A stretch of 64,000 nt of DNA from IMG/VR virus record IMGVR_UViG_3300049215_000529, positions 124,001 to 188,000 of that record. One strand, 5' to 3'. The first letter of the stretch is position 1, and every line of letters starts with the position of its first letter. The translations under genes and the position numbers were made by a program. Below, piece by piece: positions 16,566 to 24,888 of this stretch. The notes beneath the pieces are model-generated. The model was not told where the DNA came from. It saw only the letters and a program-made list of their open reading frames with translations, and did no database searches. Origin of the DNA: a virus.

Positions 16566-17798
16566 TTAAAACTGATCTTTTTCAGTACTGTCAGGAAGTG
16601 CTAAAGTAGAAGAGCTGCCTGAAGAAATTACAGTGGAAATTTGGTCAAAATAATTTGCACCAACCTCGCGTTGGTGTTTTACTGCTGTATATCCCGCTGC
16701 GACATTTTCGAATTCAGCTTCTTGCAAAGATGAGTAGGCACTCATGCCACTTGTCTTATATGCCTGCGCTAAAGTAAACATTGAATGATTTAGAGCATGA
16801 AATCCTGCCAAAGTGACGAATTGGAATTTATATCCTAATGCTCCTAGTTCATCTTGGAAAGAAGCAATTTGAGATTCTGATAAATTCTTTTTCCAATTGA
16901 AAGAAGGAGAGCAATTATAAGCCAAGGGCATGTTTGGGAAATTTTTATGAATTTCATCTGCAAACTCTTTAGCTTGACCAATATCGGGCGTAGAAGTTTC
17001 CATCCACAACATATCCGCATAAGGCGCATAAGCCAAGCCTCGGGCAATACAATACTCTACACCATTCTTAATTTTGAAAAAACCTTCGTCGGTACGCTCA
17101 GAAGATACAATGAAGGGACGATCTCTTTCGTCAGCATCTGTAGTAATTAATTTGGCTGAATCGGCATCTGTACGGGCAATGATAATAGTTCTGGTACCGC
17201 AGATATCGGCAGCTAGGCGAGCAGCGACTAATGATTTTATAAATTGATTCATGGGGACTAATACCTTGCCGCCCATATGACCGCACTTCTTTTCAGAAGA
17301 TAATTGATCCTCGAAATGTACGCCAGCAGCTCCCGCCTCAATCATACCCTTCATTAATTCAAAAGAATTAAGAGGTCCACCAAAGCCTGCCTCGGCATCA
17401 GCTACGATAGGAGCAAGCCAATATCTTTGAGGACATCCCTCCGCGCTCTCTATCTGATCAGCCCTAAGAAGTGCTGAGTTAATCTTTTTGACAACACTTG
17501 GAACGCTATTAGCAGGATACAAAGATTGGTCAGGATACATTTGACCAGCTAGATTAGCATCTGCCGCTACTTGCCAGCCCGAAAGATAAATCGCATGGAG
17601 CCCAGCTTTTACTTGTTGAACTGCCTGGTTACCAGTTAAAGCTCCCAAAGCTTTTACATATGGATCTACATTAAACAGAGTCCACAATCTTTCACAACCT
17701 AATTTTGCTATTGTATACTCGATTTGAAAGGAACCCCTTAATTTATCCACATCTTGCTTAGAGTAAACACGGAATTCATTAGGCTTATAGACACTCAT
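16566..17798 (-). CDS. aceA: Isocitrate lyase
   Basis: 410 residues, slightly shorter than the E. coli enzyme (434). Active-site KKCGHMGGK with the catalytic cysteine at C172; substrate and metal motifs [10 protein letters not shown] (73-82) and [11 protein letters not shown] (131-141), [13 protein letters not shown] near 329-341. It cleaves isocitrate to glyoxylate and succinate, the entry step of the glyoxylate shunt. No key residue is missing. It starts directly after the SLOG gene with a GGAGAATAAATG start region. With malate synthase it makes a complete bypass of the decarboxylating TCA steps. Confidence 0.95.
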   Translation of the reverse strand: MSVYKPNEFRVYSKQDVDKLRGSFQIEYTIAKLGCERLWTLFNVDPYVKALGALTGNQAVQQVKAGLHAIYLSGWQVAADANLAGQMYPDQSLYPANSVPSVVKKINSALLRADQIESAEGCPQRYWLAPIVADAEAGFGGPLNSFELMKGMIEAGAAGVHFEDQLSSEKKCGHMGGKVLVPMNQFIKSLVAARLAADICGTRTIIIARTDADSAKLITTDADERDRPFIVSSERTDEGFFKIKNGVEYCIARGLAYAPYADMLWMETSTPDIGQAKEFADEIHKNFPNMPLAYNCSPSFNWKKNLSESQIASFQDELGALGYKFQFVTLAGFHALNHSMFTLAQAYKTSGMSAYSSLQEAEFENVAAGYTAVKHQREVGANYFDQISTVISSGSSSTLALPDSTEKDQF

Positions 17799-18269
17799 TT
17801 ATTCTCCATTAGGGTCGATAAAGATGATTTGCTTACCAATAGATTTCGCATAATTGATACAATTAGCAGTACCACCTGCTGTTCCGTCCCAAATTGCGAT
17901 TAAGATATCGCAATGGTCCACCATCCATTGATTGCGAATCTGCATTTTTGCCGCAGAATATCCGCCAGGAGAAACAACAACTTTTTCAATTGCGAATCTC
18001 AATAACATTCTGTAAATGTATTGTGAATGAAATGGCCAAGCATTATCTTGGTTTTCAAAAGGCACGGCTGCGGTAAAGGGAATATTTAATTTAATAGCAA
18101 TGAAAGCTGCCCATTGATCTATACCTAAAGCCATTCCAGAGATGACTCTATCAGGTTTTAGTTCACGGAGCTTGGCATCAATTTTCTTACAAACACGAAT
18201 ATAAGTTGGATTGGGAATCTTATATCCGCCGAGTTTGTCAGGTCGATGTCCAGTAAATGCTATTATCAT
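17799..18269 (-). CDS. SLOG/YpsA-like (DUF1273-type) nucleotide-binding protein
   Basis: 156 residues with a Rossmann-like pattern: TGHRPDKLGG (6-15), GMALGIDQWAA, and a C-terminal DGTAGGTANCINYAK. This is the DprA/YpsA/SLOG superfamily, which binds nucleotides or nucleotide-derived ligands. Some members generate or sense NAD- or ADP-ribose-type signals, so a link to the NAD theme of this window is possible but unproven. Overlaps the SprT-like gene by 4 nt and abuts aceA. Confidence 0.75.
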   Translation of the reverse strand: MIIAFTGHRPDKLGGYKIPNPTYIRVCKKIDAKLRELKPDRVISGMALGIDQWAAFIAIKLNIPFTAAVPFENQDNAWPFHSQYIYRMLLRFAIEKVVVSPGGYSAAKMQIRNQWMVDHCDILIAIWDGTAGGTANCINYAKSIGKQIIFIDPNGE

Positions 18270-18643
18270 TTAGGAGTTCGTTTTCTTGGTGAATAATCTT
18301 TGTATATGTATCGTTTGCAGTAAGACTTATATGATTGGTATGTGCCACCAATTGCCACAACAACTTCTCTCCATTTTTTACCATGATATGGAATATTATT
18401 AGAAGTACAGCTAATAATATGTGCAACCTCATGTAGCAGTGTAAATTTTTCTCTTAATTGCGTTTTACGGCGCAAACATATCCAACCAGGATAATCATTA
18501 TGATTGCAATGTGCATGTGCCGCATGATGCTTATTAATTTCACATTTTTCTACACATTCACCAATACAAATTCCCCTAACTTCTTTGAAGTGTCGAATAC
18601 ATTTAGGAAATTGTGAGCGTCTTCTAATTTTCACTCCAATCAT
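18266..18643 (-). CDS. SprT-like zinc metalloprotease
   Basis: 125 residues. HEVAH at 71-75 with a further His (H87) in the position typical of SprT/Spartan-like minigluzincins, and several Cys/His upstream. Could process DNA-protein crosslinks or virion proteins; substrate unknown. Translationally coupled (ATGA) at both ends. Confidence 0.7.
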   Translation of the reverse strand: MIGVKIRRRSQFPKCIRHFKEVRGICIGECVEKCEINKHHAAHAHCNHNDYPGWICLRRKTQLREKFTLLHEVAHIISCTSNNIPYHGKKWREVVVAIGGTYQSYKSYCKRYIYKDYSPRKRTPK

Positions 18644-18996
18644 TTTTTCGCTCTAAATCCTGGACATTCATCTACGCCACAGTATTTGCAGCCCACTGGA
18701 GCCATTTCATCATAACTATCAAAGTGGCGATAATATGGATGATCGCATTCACATGGAAGCTCATCACCATAGAAGGGATCATATTTGGAAGATAACTCTT
18801 CATCTAGGTTATCTTCCTCATCGTCTGCACCTTCTTCAGGAGGAGGCATACCTAGTTGCTCTTGCTCAATCATTTGCATAAACTGCTCACTCAATTCTGT
18901 AAATTCGCCATTACGTTGTAGATAGAACATGCCGACAAATTGTCCGCCCAGCGTGCCCAATTCTTCTACTTTGACTCTTACTTTGCCATGAATCAA
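18640..18996 (-). CDS. Acidic protein with C-terminal zinc motif, 118 aa
   Basis: Not recognised. Central run rich in Glu/Asp (residues 55-70) and a Cys-rich C-terminus (CECDH ... CKYCGVDECPGF). The start is uncertain: the frame opens with TTG at 18996 overlapping the previous stop (TTGA); there is no ATG upstream in frame. Confidence 0.55.
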   Translation of the reverse strand: MIHGKVRVKVEELGTLGGQFVGMFYLQRNGEFTELSEQFMQMIEQEQLGMPPPEEGADDEEDNLDEELSSKYDPFYGDELPCECDHPYYRHFDSYDEMAPVGCKYCGVDECPGFRAKK

Positions 18997-19103
18997 TGTA
19001 TTAATGTATTAATGTTCGATGCAAATTCGGCAATTTTGGTACCGTCATCGAACATTAATACAATTGGAAGATTAAGTAAGACTTCTTTCGGCTTGACTTT
19101 CAT
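18993..19103 (-). CDS. Small protein, 36 aa
   Basis: Missed by length cut-offs but well placed: ATG at 19103 overlaps the upstream TGA (ATGA) and its own TGA overlaps the next start. Sequence begins MKVKPKEVLLNLPIVLMF and continues DDGTKIAEFASN. Unknown function. Confidence 0.5.
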   Translation of the reverse strand: MKVKPKEVLLNLPIVLMFDDGTKIAEFASNINTLIH

Positions 19104-19249
19104 TCTACATGCTCTCTAGTAGTCAATACTTCTTTGATATTTTTATAAGCTTCCTGCCACGAAGGGTGGGACTTAGTAATCAGCTTATTCTTATAAGCCA
19201 ACAATCTTGCAGTAGTAAGTCTTTCCATTTGAAATTTTGTTAAAAACAC
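19100..19249 (-). CDS. Small protein, 49 aa, GTG start
   Basis: Start chosen at GTG 19249, six bases after a GAGG site and one base after the phosphoesterase stop; an internal ATG (MERLTTARLL) is the alternative. Helical and basic. Longer upstream extensions only overlap the phosphoesterase. Unknown. Confidence 0.5.
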   Translation of the reverse strand: MFLTKFQMERLTTARLLAYKNKLITKSHPSWQEAYKNIKEVLTTREHVE

Positions 19250-19250
19250 A

Positions 19251-19895
19251 TTACACCTCAATTGTAATCGGAGGGTTAGTTGGAGCATATGCTTCGGTAC
19301 AGCATGATGCATTAACAAATTGCACATTAGCAAGTTGCATTTTGCCATATCCATAGTGAATATGTCCACAGATATGAGCCTTTAGATTAGGCAACTCTGT
19401 AATACGCTTTGCTAACTCTTCACAGCCCACGTGCTCTACGTCAGCAACACCACGTGGAGCTGCATCCAATACATTCATAACTGGACCATGTGTAATCAGG
19501 ACATTGGTATCCTCGGGAATCTTTGCCCAATGATGAGCAATATCCTTGCCCCTCATGGCATTGAAAGCCCAGTTATGAAACCAAGGCTGCCAAGGGCTTC
19601 CCCAAAAGTTAATGCCACCAATCTTGACACCACTGTCTTGAAGATAGGTGATTTCATTTTCTTCGCACAATCTGAGCGCAATATTTCGGCTATTGTTTTG
19701 GAAACACCAATCATGATTACCAGAGATGATAATCTTACTTTGGAAGTTTTGGGCACTCATCCAGCGCAAAAATTTGGATAGCTTGCCAATATCACCACGA
19801 TAGGTAATGTCACCAGCATGAACAAGCACATCGCCTGGCGGCAAAAGAATTTTCTCTTCTTGCTCATGTGTGTCGGAAATACATACTATTTTCAT
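19251..19895 (-). CDS. Calcineurin-like metallophosphoesterase
   Basis: 214 residues. Metal-binding blocks in order: SDTHEQ (7-12), HAGDITYRGD, SGNHDWCF, HGPVMN and CGHIHYG. This matches the class III phosphoesterase family related to MPPED1-type proteins. Likely a nucleotide or phosphodiester hydrolase; the substrate is not evident. Confidence 0.85.
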   Translation of the reverse strand: MKIVCISDTHEQEEKILLPPGDVLVHAGDITYRGDIGKLSKFLRWMSAQNFQSKIIISGNHDWCFQNNSRNIALRLCEENEITYLQDSGVKIGGINFWGSPWQPWFHNWAFNAMRGKDIAHHWAKIPEDTNVLITHGPVMNVLDAAPRGVADVEHVGCEELAKRITELPNLKAHICGHIHYGYGKMQLANVQFVNASCCTEAYAPTNPPITIEV

Positions 19896-19900
19896 TTTCG

Positions 19901-20125
19901 TTACCTTTTCATATCATTCTTAACATACGCAACAATACCACCAAACAATGCCATCAAACGGTGTCCAGGTTTGACACAATTGTCAGTATTGCAGGTTGAA
20001 CACTGTGCTTGCTTAAAATTGACGCCACGCGGAGTATTGCATGGGCAGCCGTCATCCACATACAAATTTTCTAACAATATAGGCTTTCCACAGCCATTGC
20101 ATTTTTCTGGAATGTTAGGATTCAT
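19901..20125 (-). CDS. Zinc-ribbon protein, 74 aa
   Basis: Cys pairs CNGCG, CPC and CSTCNTDNC suggest a zinc ribbon; C-terminus is basic (YVKNDMKR). Overlaps the upstream gene by 4 nt. Unknown function. Confidence 0.6.
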   Translation of the reverse strand: MNPNIPEKCNGCGKPILLENLYVDDGCPCNTPRGVNFKQAQCSTCNTDNCVKPGHRLMALFGGIVAYVKNDMKR

Positions 20126-20325
20126 TCTTGTTCTGTTCTTACACTAATTCCATCAATAACGGGCGGTATAATTTTTCTTGTTTTATTATCTAGCCGTTTA
20201 ACTAGCACTACCACAGCATAACCATCATCATCAGAAATGACTGTGCTGGAACTATACCAAGAGTGTACTGAAAGTTGCATTTTAAGTTGCAAACGAACTT
20301 GATTGGCTTCTTTAAAGGTAGACAT
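20122..20325 (-). CDS. Hypothetical protein, 67 aa
   Basis: Soluble small protein with a beta-rich core (SDDDGYAVVVLVKRLDNKTR). Coupled to its neighbours. No family recognised. Confidence 0.55.
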   Translation of the reverse strand: MSTFKEANQVRLQLKMQLSVHSWYSSSTVISDDDGYAVVVLVKRLDNKTRKIIPPVIDGISVRTEQE

Positions 20326-20332
20326 ATGAACC

Positions 20333-20941
20333 TCAACTAAATACTAACAATGTTTTGATTTTATTAACTACTTTACGTGGCTTTGAATAATCAAAAGAAA
20401 TTATTGGAAGAGTAAATGGTTTATTATCATCTATAATGCCACCATCATCATCTTGATAGCACTGAGAAATAATCATCTCTTTATCGAGATACATTGTGGT
20501 AATGTGAAATTTATCTTTTTGATTTAAAAGATAAACGCTATCTCGCTCGATTCCAACATTAGTAATTTTATGGTTTAAGAAATCAAATTCTAAATCGCCG
20601 CTATTCGAATAAGACGAATTGCATTTGCGGCAATCGCTATTGATTATGAAATAAAAATAAGCTGAAGATGCGCGAGTAACACTGCGCTCCGACAGCTCAG
20701 GTTCCGATATATCAAATGTAAAACTGTTATCCAAACAATTAATTTGATATTTGTTGAAAAACTTTCTATTACCCAAATTAAGTTGGCAATGTAAGTGCAG
20801 GATATGATTATCCTTTTTGAAGGATTGTAGCTCTGTAGCTTCATCGGGACCAACTGAAATATAGATGGATCTCGTAATATCTTGACAGACGGGACAGAAT
20901 AGACAATGTGACCACAATTGTTGTAAAGTCAATATTTTCAT
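20333..20941 (-). CDS. Hypothetical protein with two Cys pairs, 202 aa
   Basis: Not recognised. CPVCQ near the N-terminus (16-20) and CRKCN near 115 may bind one zinc. Divergent from the plus-strand gene at 20951 with only 9 nt between starts. Confidence 0.6.
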   Translation of the reverse strand: MKILTLQQLWSHCLFCPVCQDITRSIYISVGPDEATELQSFKKDNHILHLHCQLNLGNRKFFNKYQINCLDNSFTFDISEPELSERSVTRASSAYFYFIINSDCRKCNSSYSNSGDLEFDFLNHKITNVGIERDSVYLLNQKDKFHITTMYLDKEMIISQCYQDDDGGIIDDNKPFTLPIISFDYSKPRKVVNKIKTLLVFS

Positions 20942-20950
20942 ATTACTACT

Positions 20951-21550
20951 ATGTCCAGTAAAATCCTGCTCGCCCGAATCAAGAAATTAGCTGATACTTC
21001 TACTTTAGACAGAAACGAACAGTTTCGTCTTCAAAGAGAAAAGCTAGAGCAATTCTATCATGACTTGCACATGAAGTTTAGAGTTATGCTTAACGAGATG
21101 GAGGGAGATCTAAGGACATTAAAAGAGAAAGATTTCCCCAAAAACCTTTTGAAATCTTTCTTTCAAGTTTGGTACGATTTGATCGATATCTCCAAACAGT
21201 TGGATGTAAAAGATCCATATGTCGCCGCCGACAAGTTAGTGCAATATGTCAAGCAGCGCCCGCATCGTTCAATCATAGACAATCTAGATTTTCTAATCCA
21301 ACATCATATGCAGAAGAATGAAATAGATACTCAGACCGGATCAATGTTGCAGCAAGTTCAAGTTAAAAGCCTAAAGTTGCTTAAAGAGCTAGCTAGCAGA
21401 CTAGAACAGTACATGACGGAAAATCCGCTAATCACTGGACCAAGCGGGATACCAGAAGAACCAAAAGATCTAAAAACAGTTTCTCCTGTTTTCGTTCCAT
21501 CGAATATTCCGCCGCAAGAAGACACTTACATTCCTCCGGTCAAAAAATAA
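20951..21550 (+). CDS. Hypothetical coiled-coil protein, 199 aa
   Basis: Plus strand. Residues 20-70 and 120-150 are strongly helical/coiled-coil; the C-terminal 40 residues are Pro-rich (TGPSGIPEEPKD ... PPQEDTYIPPVKK). Convergent with the next gene. Unknown; the plus-strand position suggests a virion or assembly role (inference). Confidence 0.65.
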   Translation: MSSKILLARIKKLADTSTLDRNEQFRLQREKLEQFYHDLHMKFRVMLNEMEGDLRTLKEKDFPKNLLKSFFQVWYDLIDISKQLDVKDPYVAADKLVQYVKQRPHRSIIDNLDFLIQHHMQKNEIDTQTGSMLQQVQVKSLKLLKELASRLEQYMTENPLITGPSGIPEEPKDLKTVSPVFVPSNIPPQEDTYIPPVKK

Positions 21551-21781
21551 TTACTCTTCGCCTTCAAAAGATTCAGCAAAAGTAACTTCTATTTTGATTT
21601 TCGAACCCATCCTAACGCCTTGAGCAGCCAATTTTTTGACTGTAAGGGTTCCCTCAATTGCAGCTGATTTAGCTGCAATGTTTTTGGTTTCTACGCTGCC
21701 ATCATTGGTTTTGAATTCAATAGTAACGTCGCCACCATTAACTTTAAAGGAGTCAATCTCTCCTTTGAATGTGGCTCTCAT
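21551..21781 (-). CDS. Hypothetical beta-rich protein, 76 aa
   Basis: Alternating pattern (MRATFKGEIDSFKVNGGDVT ...) suggests a small beta barrel. Overlaps the 3' end of the gene before it by 4 nt. Unknown. Confidence 0.6.
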   Translation of the reverse strand: MRATFKGEIDSFKVNGGDVTIEFKTNDGSVETKNIAAKSAAIEGTLTVKKLAAQGVRMGSKIKIEVTFAESFEGEE

Positions 21782-22254
21782 TTTCGTGGAAAGAGAGACG
21801 GTTGAGAGTTAAACATTTGATCCCAAAGGTCCTTAGCTGGCATAACAGCCGGTGGAGTAACCGTTGGAGCAGTCATGCTAACTGGAGGGTTAACACTTAC
21901 AGTTCCATCAGAAGCAACACTTGCAGGAACTGGAACTGTAATTCTAGCCGAAACTTGAGTTCGTTTTTGGTCATCATATGCCGTATCCAAATCCCAAGAG
22001 GCAGACAATGGATGATACAATAACGCTTCAACCTGCGAACCATCAGCCAAGGTCACAGTAATGGGACTTCGCGCCCAACCATGTGGCTCAATGTGGCTAG
22101 TAAATTTGGAACGAACCATGTCTCTAACTTCACGGTGACGCGCATTTGGCATCGCCAGTTTCACTTTATTGCTGACATCCAGCGCAGTGAACAAAACCTC
22201 ATCCTGTACCAAACCTTCGAGCACATCATCAACAATATCTTCCAACGTTTGCAT
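21778..22254 (-). CDS. Hypothetical protein, 158 aa
   Basis: N-terminal 70 residues are helical (MQTLEDIVDDVLEGLVQDE), a small beta region follows (PITVTLADGSQVEALLYH), then a Val/Pro/Thr-rich low-complexity segment. Not recognised. Confidence 0.6.
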   Translation of the reverse strand: MQTLEDIVDDVLEGLVQDEVLFTALDVSNKVKLAMPNARHREVRDMVRSKFTSHIEPHGWARSPITVTLADGSQVEALLYHPLSASWDLDTAYDDQKRTQVSARITVPVPASVASDGTVSVNPPVSMTAPTVTPPAVMPAKDLWDQMFNSQPSLFPRK

Positions 22255-22327
22255 TTTTCAGATCTCCTGTATTTTGTATAGTAAATTCTTTGAAATTAAA
22301 AGCAAGGGGTAGTAATTATAAAAATAA

Positions 22328-22504
22328 TCACAAGTGTTTATTTAGCCAATCAACTGAGAATCCGATTATGGCTATAACCGCAAATATTGGCCAAATTATG
22401 GCTGCCCAAAACATAAACCAAAAATCGTAATAGACACGCAAGAATTTTGTTAAAGCATGTCCCACAAATAATCCAATCAAAAGGTAAAGCAAGAAATAAA
22501 TCAT
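22328..22504 (-). CDS. Small two-pass membrane protein, 58 aa
   Basis: ATG shares a base with the NADAR stop (TAATG). Two hydrophobic helices: MIYFLLYLLIGLFVGHAL and a Trp/Phe/Ile-rich second segment, ending DWLNKHL. End of the RlmN-macro-NADAR operon. Confidence 0.55.
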   Translation of the reverse strand: MIYFLLYLLIGLFVGHALTKFLRVYYDFWFMFWAAIIWPIFAVIAIIGFSVDWLNKHL

Positions 22505-22947
22505 TACTCTCCCTGTAATTCTTTACGGACCCTCATCAAAGTCTTGCCAAGCATATTTTTGCCTGTACCATCTTTGCCACATCCCCAGTACCAGTCCACG
22601 GGCGAATCTTCAATAAGCTCTTCATTGCCAGTAGCCATTAGTTCGGCGCGCAAGTCTGCATGTTGTAGAAATTTAGCTAGAACACACTGATACATAACAT
22701 CATCTTTGACATGGTTCCAATCACCACGAAGTTTTATTTTCTGTCCAAGATCACGAGCTTCGCGAGGAGTCTTAGCTGCCCAAATCATTTCTTCGTCTTC
22801 TAGGATAACAGTTTTGGCAGCTTGATAAGCCGTTTCAACATTGTCACACCAGCGCCCGCCACCCGGACCAACTATAAACATTCTGGCTTTCTTGAAGTTA
22901 TTCAGAAATCCATATGGTTCATTGGTCTTATAAAATTTAATAGCCAT
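22504..22947 (-). CDS. NADAR-domain protein (YbiA-like)
   Basis: 147 residues, one NADAR domain. Diagnostic motifs: FYKTNEPYGFLNNF (5-18), ETAYQAAK, KDDVMYQCVLAKFLQH and the end block YWGCGKDGTGKNMLGKTLM. NADAR proteins act on N-glycosidic bonds in ADP-ribose-type compounds; members remove ADP-ribose from guanine in DNA and a phage NADAR is known as an anti-DarT factor. Encoded in one coupled operon with a macro-domain protein, which supports an ADP-ribose role here. Alternatively a housekeeping riboflavin-intermediate hydrolase like YbiA. Confidence 0.85.
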   Translation of the reverse strand: MAIKFYKTNEPYGFLNNFKKARMFIVGPGGGRWCDNVETAYQAAKTVILEDEEMIWAAKTPREARDLGQKIKLRGDWNHVKDDVMYQCVLAKFLQHADLRAELMATGNEELIEDSPVDWYWGCGKDGTGKNMLGKTLMRVRKELQGE

Positions 22948-23296
22948 CGTATTCCCTGTTAATCAGTTTTGTAAAAGCTTCGTTTTCTTCAAACCCGCGT
23001 GCCAACATATCCTGCCTAATTTCTTCGACAGATCTATCGCCATCATTGTCCCAAACACTTTCCATACACTCAGAAAGATCGTTAGACTGATCCCACATAT
23101 TATTTTCTTTGTGAAAATACAATTTTGGTGTTATGAAAACCATAACAAAATTTTCCGGAGTATCACCTGGAGATTCAACAAACGAACTCTCGCCTTTAAC
23201 TAAGAAATAAAAATCTGATGGAGTTGATGTTTCGCATAATTTTTGATATGCGTCTCTGTCGCCATATGGAGGATCTTCCCAAGATACATTACTCAT
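22937..23296 (-). CDS. Hypothetical acidic protein, 119 aa, between NADAR and macro genes
   Basis: Not recognised. Acidic, soluble. Overlaps NADAR by 11 nt and macro by 4 nt, so it is translated with them and may belong to the same pathway. Confidence 0.6.
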   Translation of the reverse strand: MSNVSWEDPPYGDRDAYQKLCETSTPSDFYFLVKGESSFVESPGDTPENFVMVFITPKLYFHKENNMWDQSNDLSECMESVWDNDGDRSVEEIRQDMLARGFEENEAFTKLINREYDGY

Positions 23297-23787
23297 TCAT
23301 CACCTTCTCTGCGATAAATTACAACACGAACATTCTTATCTTCAAGATAATTTGCGAAGTTAGTTAGCGTGCCTAAATAGTGTTCCCAAATACCACCACC
23401 AAGATTGCATCCAATTTTCCATGGGAATGCGATGCTTTCCAAATCAGGAATCTCTGCAATTCGCAACAAACACCTATGGAAACATTTGTCTCGAACTAAT
23501 ATGCCATCCAAAGTCGATTTGGGATACTTGGGCTTGCCAGGATAGTATTGAGCAAACATGTTGATGACATATCGCTGCTCTTGACCATCACCCAATATTT
23601 TTATTGTTCCAAGAGCATCTGGTTCAGTCCTTGCGACATAAGTGTTAGCATGAGGAAACTTATCAAAAATAGCTTTGGCTGTTCCAGCAGAATTCTGTGT
23701 CAAACAATTGCATTGATGTGCAATATATTTTTCTTTAGAATTTAGCAAGTCACCTGTAACAATTTCAATCATGTGTCTATCTGTCAT
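23293..23787 (-). CDS. Macro-domain protein (ADP-ribose binding/hydrolysing)
   Basis: 164 residues. Motifs of the Poa1/ALC1-like macro group: EIVTGDLLN (8-16), IAHQCNCLTQNSAG, INMFAQYYPGKP and IAFPWKIGCNLGGGIWEHY. Macro domains bind ADP-ribose and many remove it from proteins, nucleic acids or ADP-ribose-1''-phosphate. Placed between the RlmN-like enzyme and NADAR in a coupled operon. Which ADP-ribose bond it cleaves cannot be told. Confidence 0.85.
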   Translation of the reverse strand: MTDRHMIEIVTGDLLNSKEKYIAHQCNCLTQNSAGTAKAIFDKFPHANTYVARTEPDALGTIKILGDGQEQRYVINMFAQYYPGKPKYPKSTLDGILVRDKCFHRCLLRIAEIPDLESIAFPWKIGCNLGGGIWEHYLGTLTNFANYLEDKNVRVVIYRREGDE

Positions 23788-24722
23788 TTAGGAGTATGTA
23801 TAACTGGTAATCCTCGACCTATTGAGGGTCTTGCAAACTGAGGATTATCTCTCATCCAAGATTGAGTCATCCATAATTGTCCGCACCCACTCCCGACATC
23901 ATCTTGTCCAGCAGGATCAAACATGCGCGTAGAGAAACCACGTTCCAATAATAGACTCTGGAAATTAGCAGCTAATTCACGTTGACGTGCATTTGCAGCA
24001 GCAACCGTTTCCTCTCGTTCGCAGATAACTGAAATGGTAGCTTGCCAAATGCTTGGATCAAAAAGTTTCATGAGTCTATCAGCATCTTCAGCCGAAGAGT
24101 TTTTCTCATGAGCGCAGTAGTTGAAGAAGGGTTGGCGACCAACTTCCATTGCCCACAGAGTTCCTTGGCGAGCAATCTCTCCCAAAGTTAATTTCTTTTG
24201 GAACGGAATGAGTTGATTGCGAGCTTCATCCGTGCTTTCATGAACGGAAAACTGCAAACCAACCTTATCCACTTCCTTGGAAATGTCAATGACTGGTTGG
24301 TAATCGACACGCGGAGCTGAAGTTGAAATCAGCAGTGCGGCTTGTGGATACAATGAATGCAGCTTGCGAATTGCCGGATTCAGCTCCTTAAGATTGAGCA
24401 TGGGCTCGCCCATGCTCATGAACATGATTTGCATACGCTGGACCTTGGTAGGGTCAATGCCTTTATCGGCAAACAGGTGTTCCGTTTGCGAAACAATCTC
24501 ATCCGCTGTTAAAGAGCGGACGAAACTGTCACCAGCACCACAGAATCGGCATCCAATTGGACAACCGCTTTGAGTGGAACAGCAAACCACTGTTCTGGCT
24601 TCAAAAGTTGGATATTTGTAGAGGACAGATTCCGCCACAGCATTATCCTTTTCGAAGACATATTTGAAAACATTTTCATCTATGCTAGGAATACACCTGG
24701 TTTTATTCCATAATTGTTGCAT
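23784..24722 (-). CDS. RlmN/Cfr-like radical SAM RNA methyltransferase
   Basis: 312 residues. Radical-SAM cluster CPIGCRFC around 54-61, SAM site SMGEP, and both methyl-transfer cysteines: one in VVCCSTQSG just before the cluster and one in GSGCGQLW near the C-terminus. RlmN methylates A2503 of 23S rRNA and A37 of some tRNAs; Cfr methylates C8 of A2503. Which one is meant here cannot be told. It is shorter than cellular RlmN (about 380) and lacks most of the N-terminal accessory domain. A translation-linked role fits the many tRNA and synthetase genes. Confidence 0.85.
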   Translation of the reverse strand: MQQLWNKTRCIPSIDENVFKYVFEKDNAVAESVLYKYPTFEARTVVCCSTQSGCPIGCRFCGAGDSFVRSLTADEIVSQTEHLFADKGIDPTKVQRMQIMFMSMGEPMLNLKELNPAIRKLHSLYPQAALLISTSAPRVDYQPVIDISKEVDKVGLQFSVHESTDEARNQLIPFQKKLTLGEIARQGTLWAMEVGRQPFFNYCAHEKNSSAEDADRLMKLFDPSIWQATISVICEREETVAAANARQRELAANFQSLLLERGFSTRMFDPAGQDDVGSGCGQLWMTQSWMRDNPQFARPSIGRGLPVIHTPK

Positions 24723-24727
24723 TTATT

Positions 24728-24820
24728 TCATCTCAATGATTGAAACGGTTTTATTTCTTTGTTGGGCTGCCCATAATCGGGTTGTTCTAAAAAATACACA
24801 AACTCTTGATTGTTAAACAT
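24728..24820 (-). CDS. Small protein, 30 aa, upstream of the RlmN-like gene
   Basis: ATG at 24820 follows a good TGAGGAAAT site; MFNNQEFVYFLEQPDYGQPN then KEIKPFQSLR, TGA. Could be a leader peptide for the operon. Tentative because of size. Confidence 0.4.
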   Translation of the reverse strand: MFNNQEFVYFLEQPDYGQPNKEIKPFQSLR

Positions 24821-24888
24821 ATTTCCTCAAAATCTACTAATTTGGTGATATAGATATACCATCACCATACATGATCACGGAGCATTAT

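Noticed and set aside
21551-22254. Plus-strand frames such as 21769-22023
   Set aside because: Antisense to two coupled minus-strand genes, with no ribosome site.
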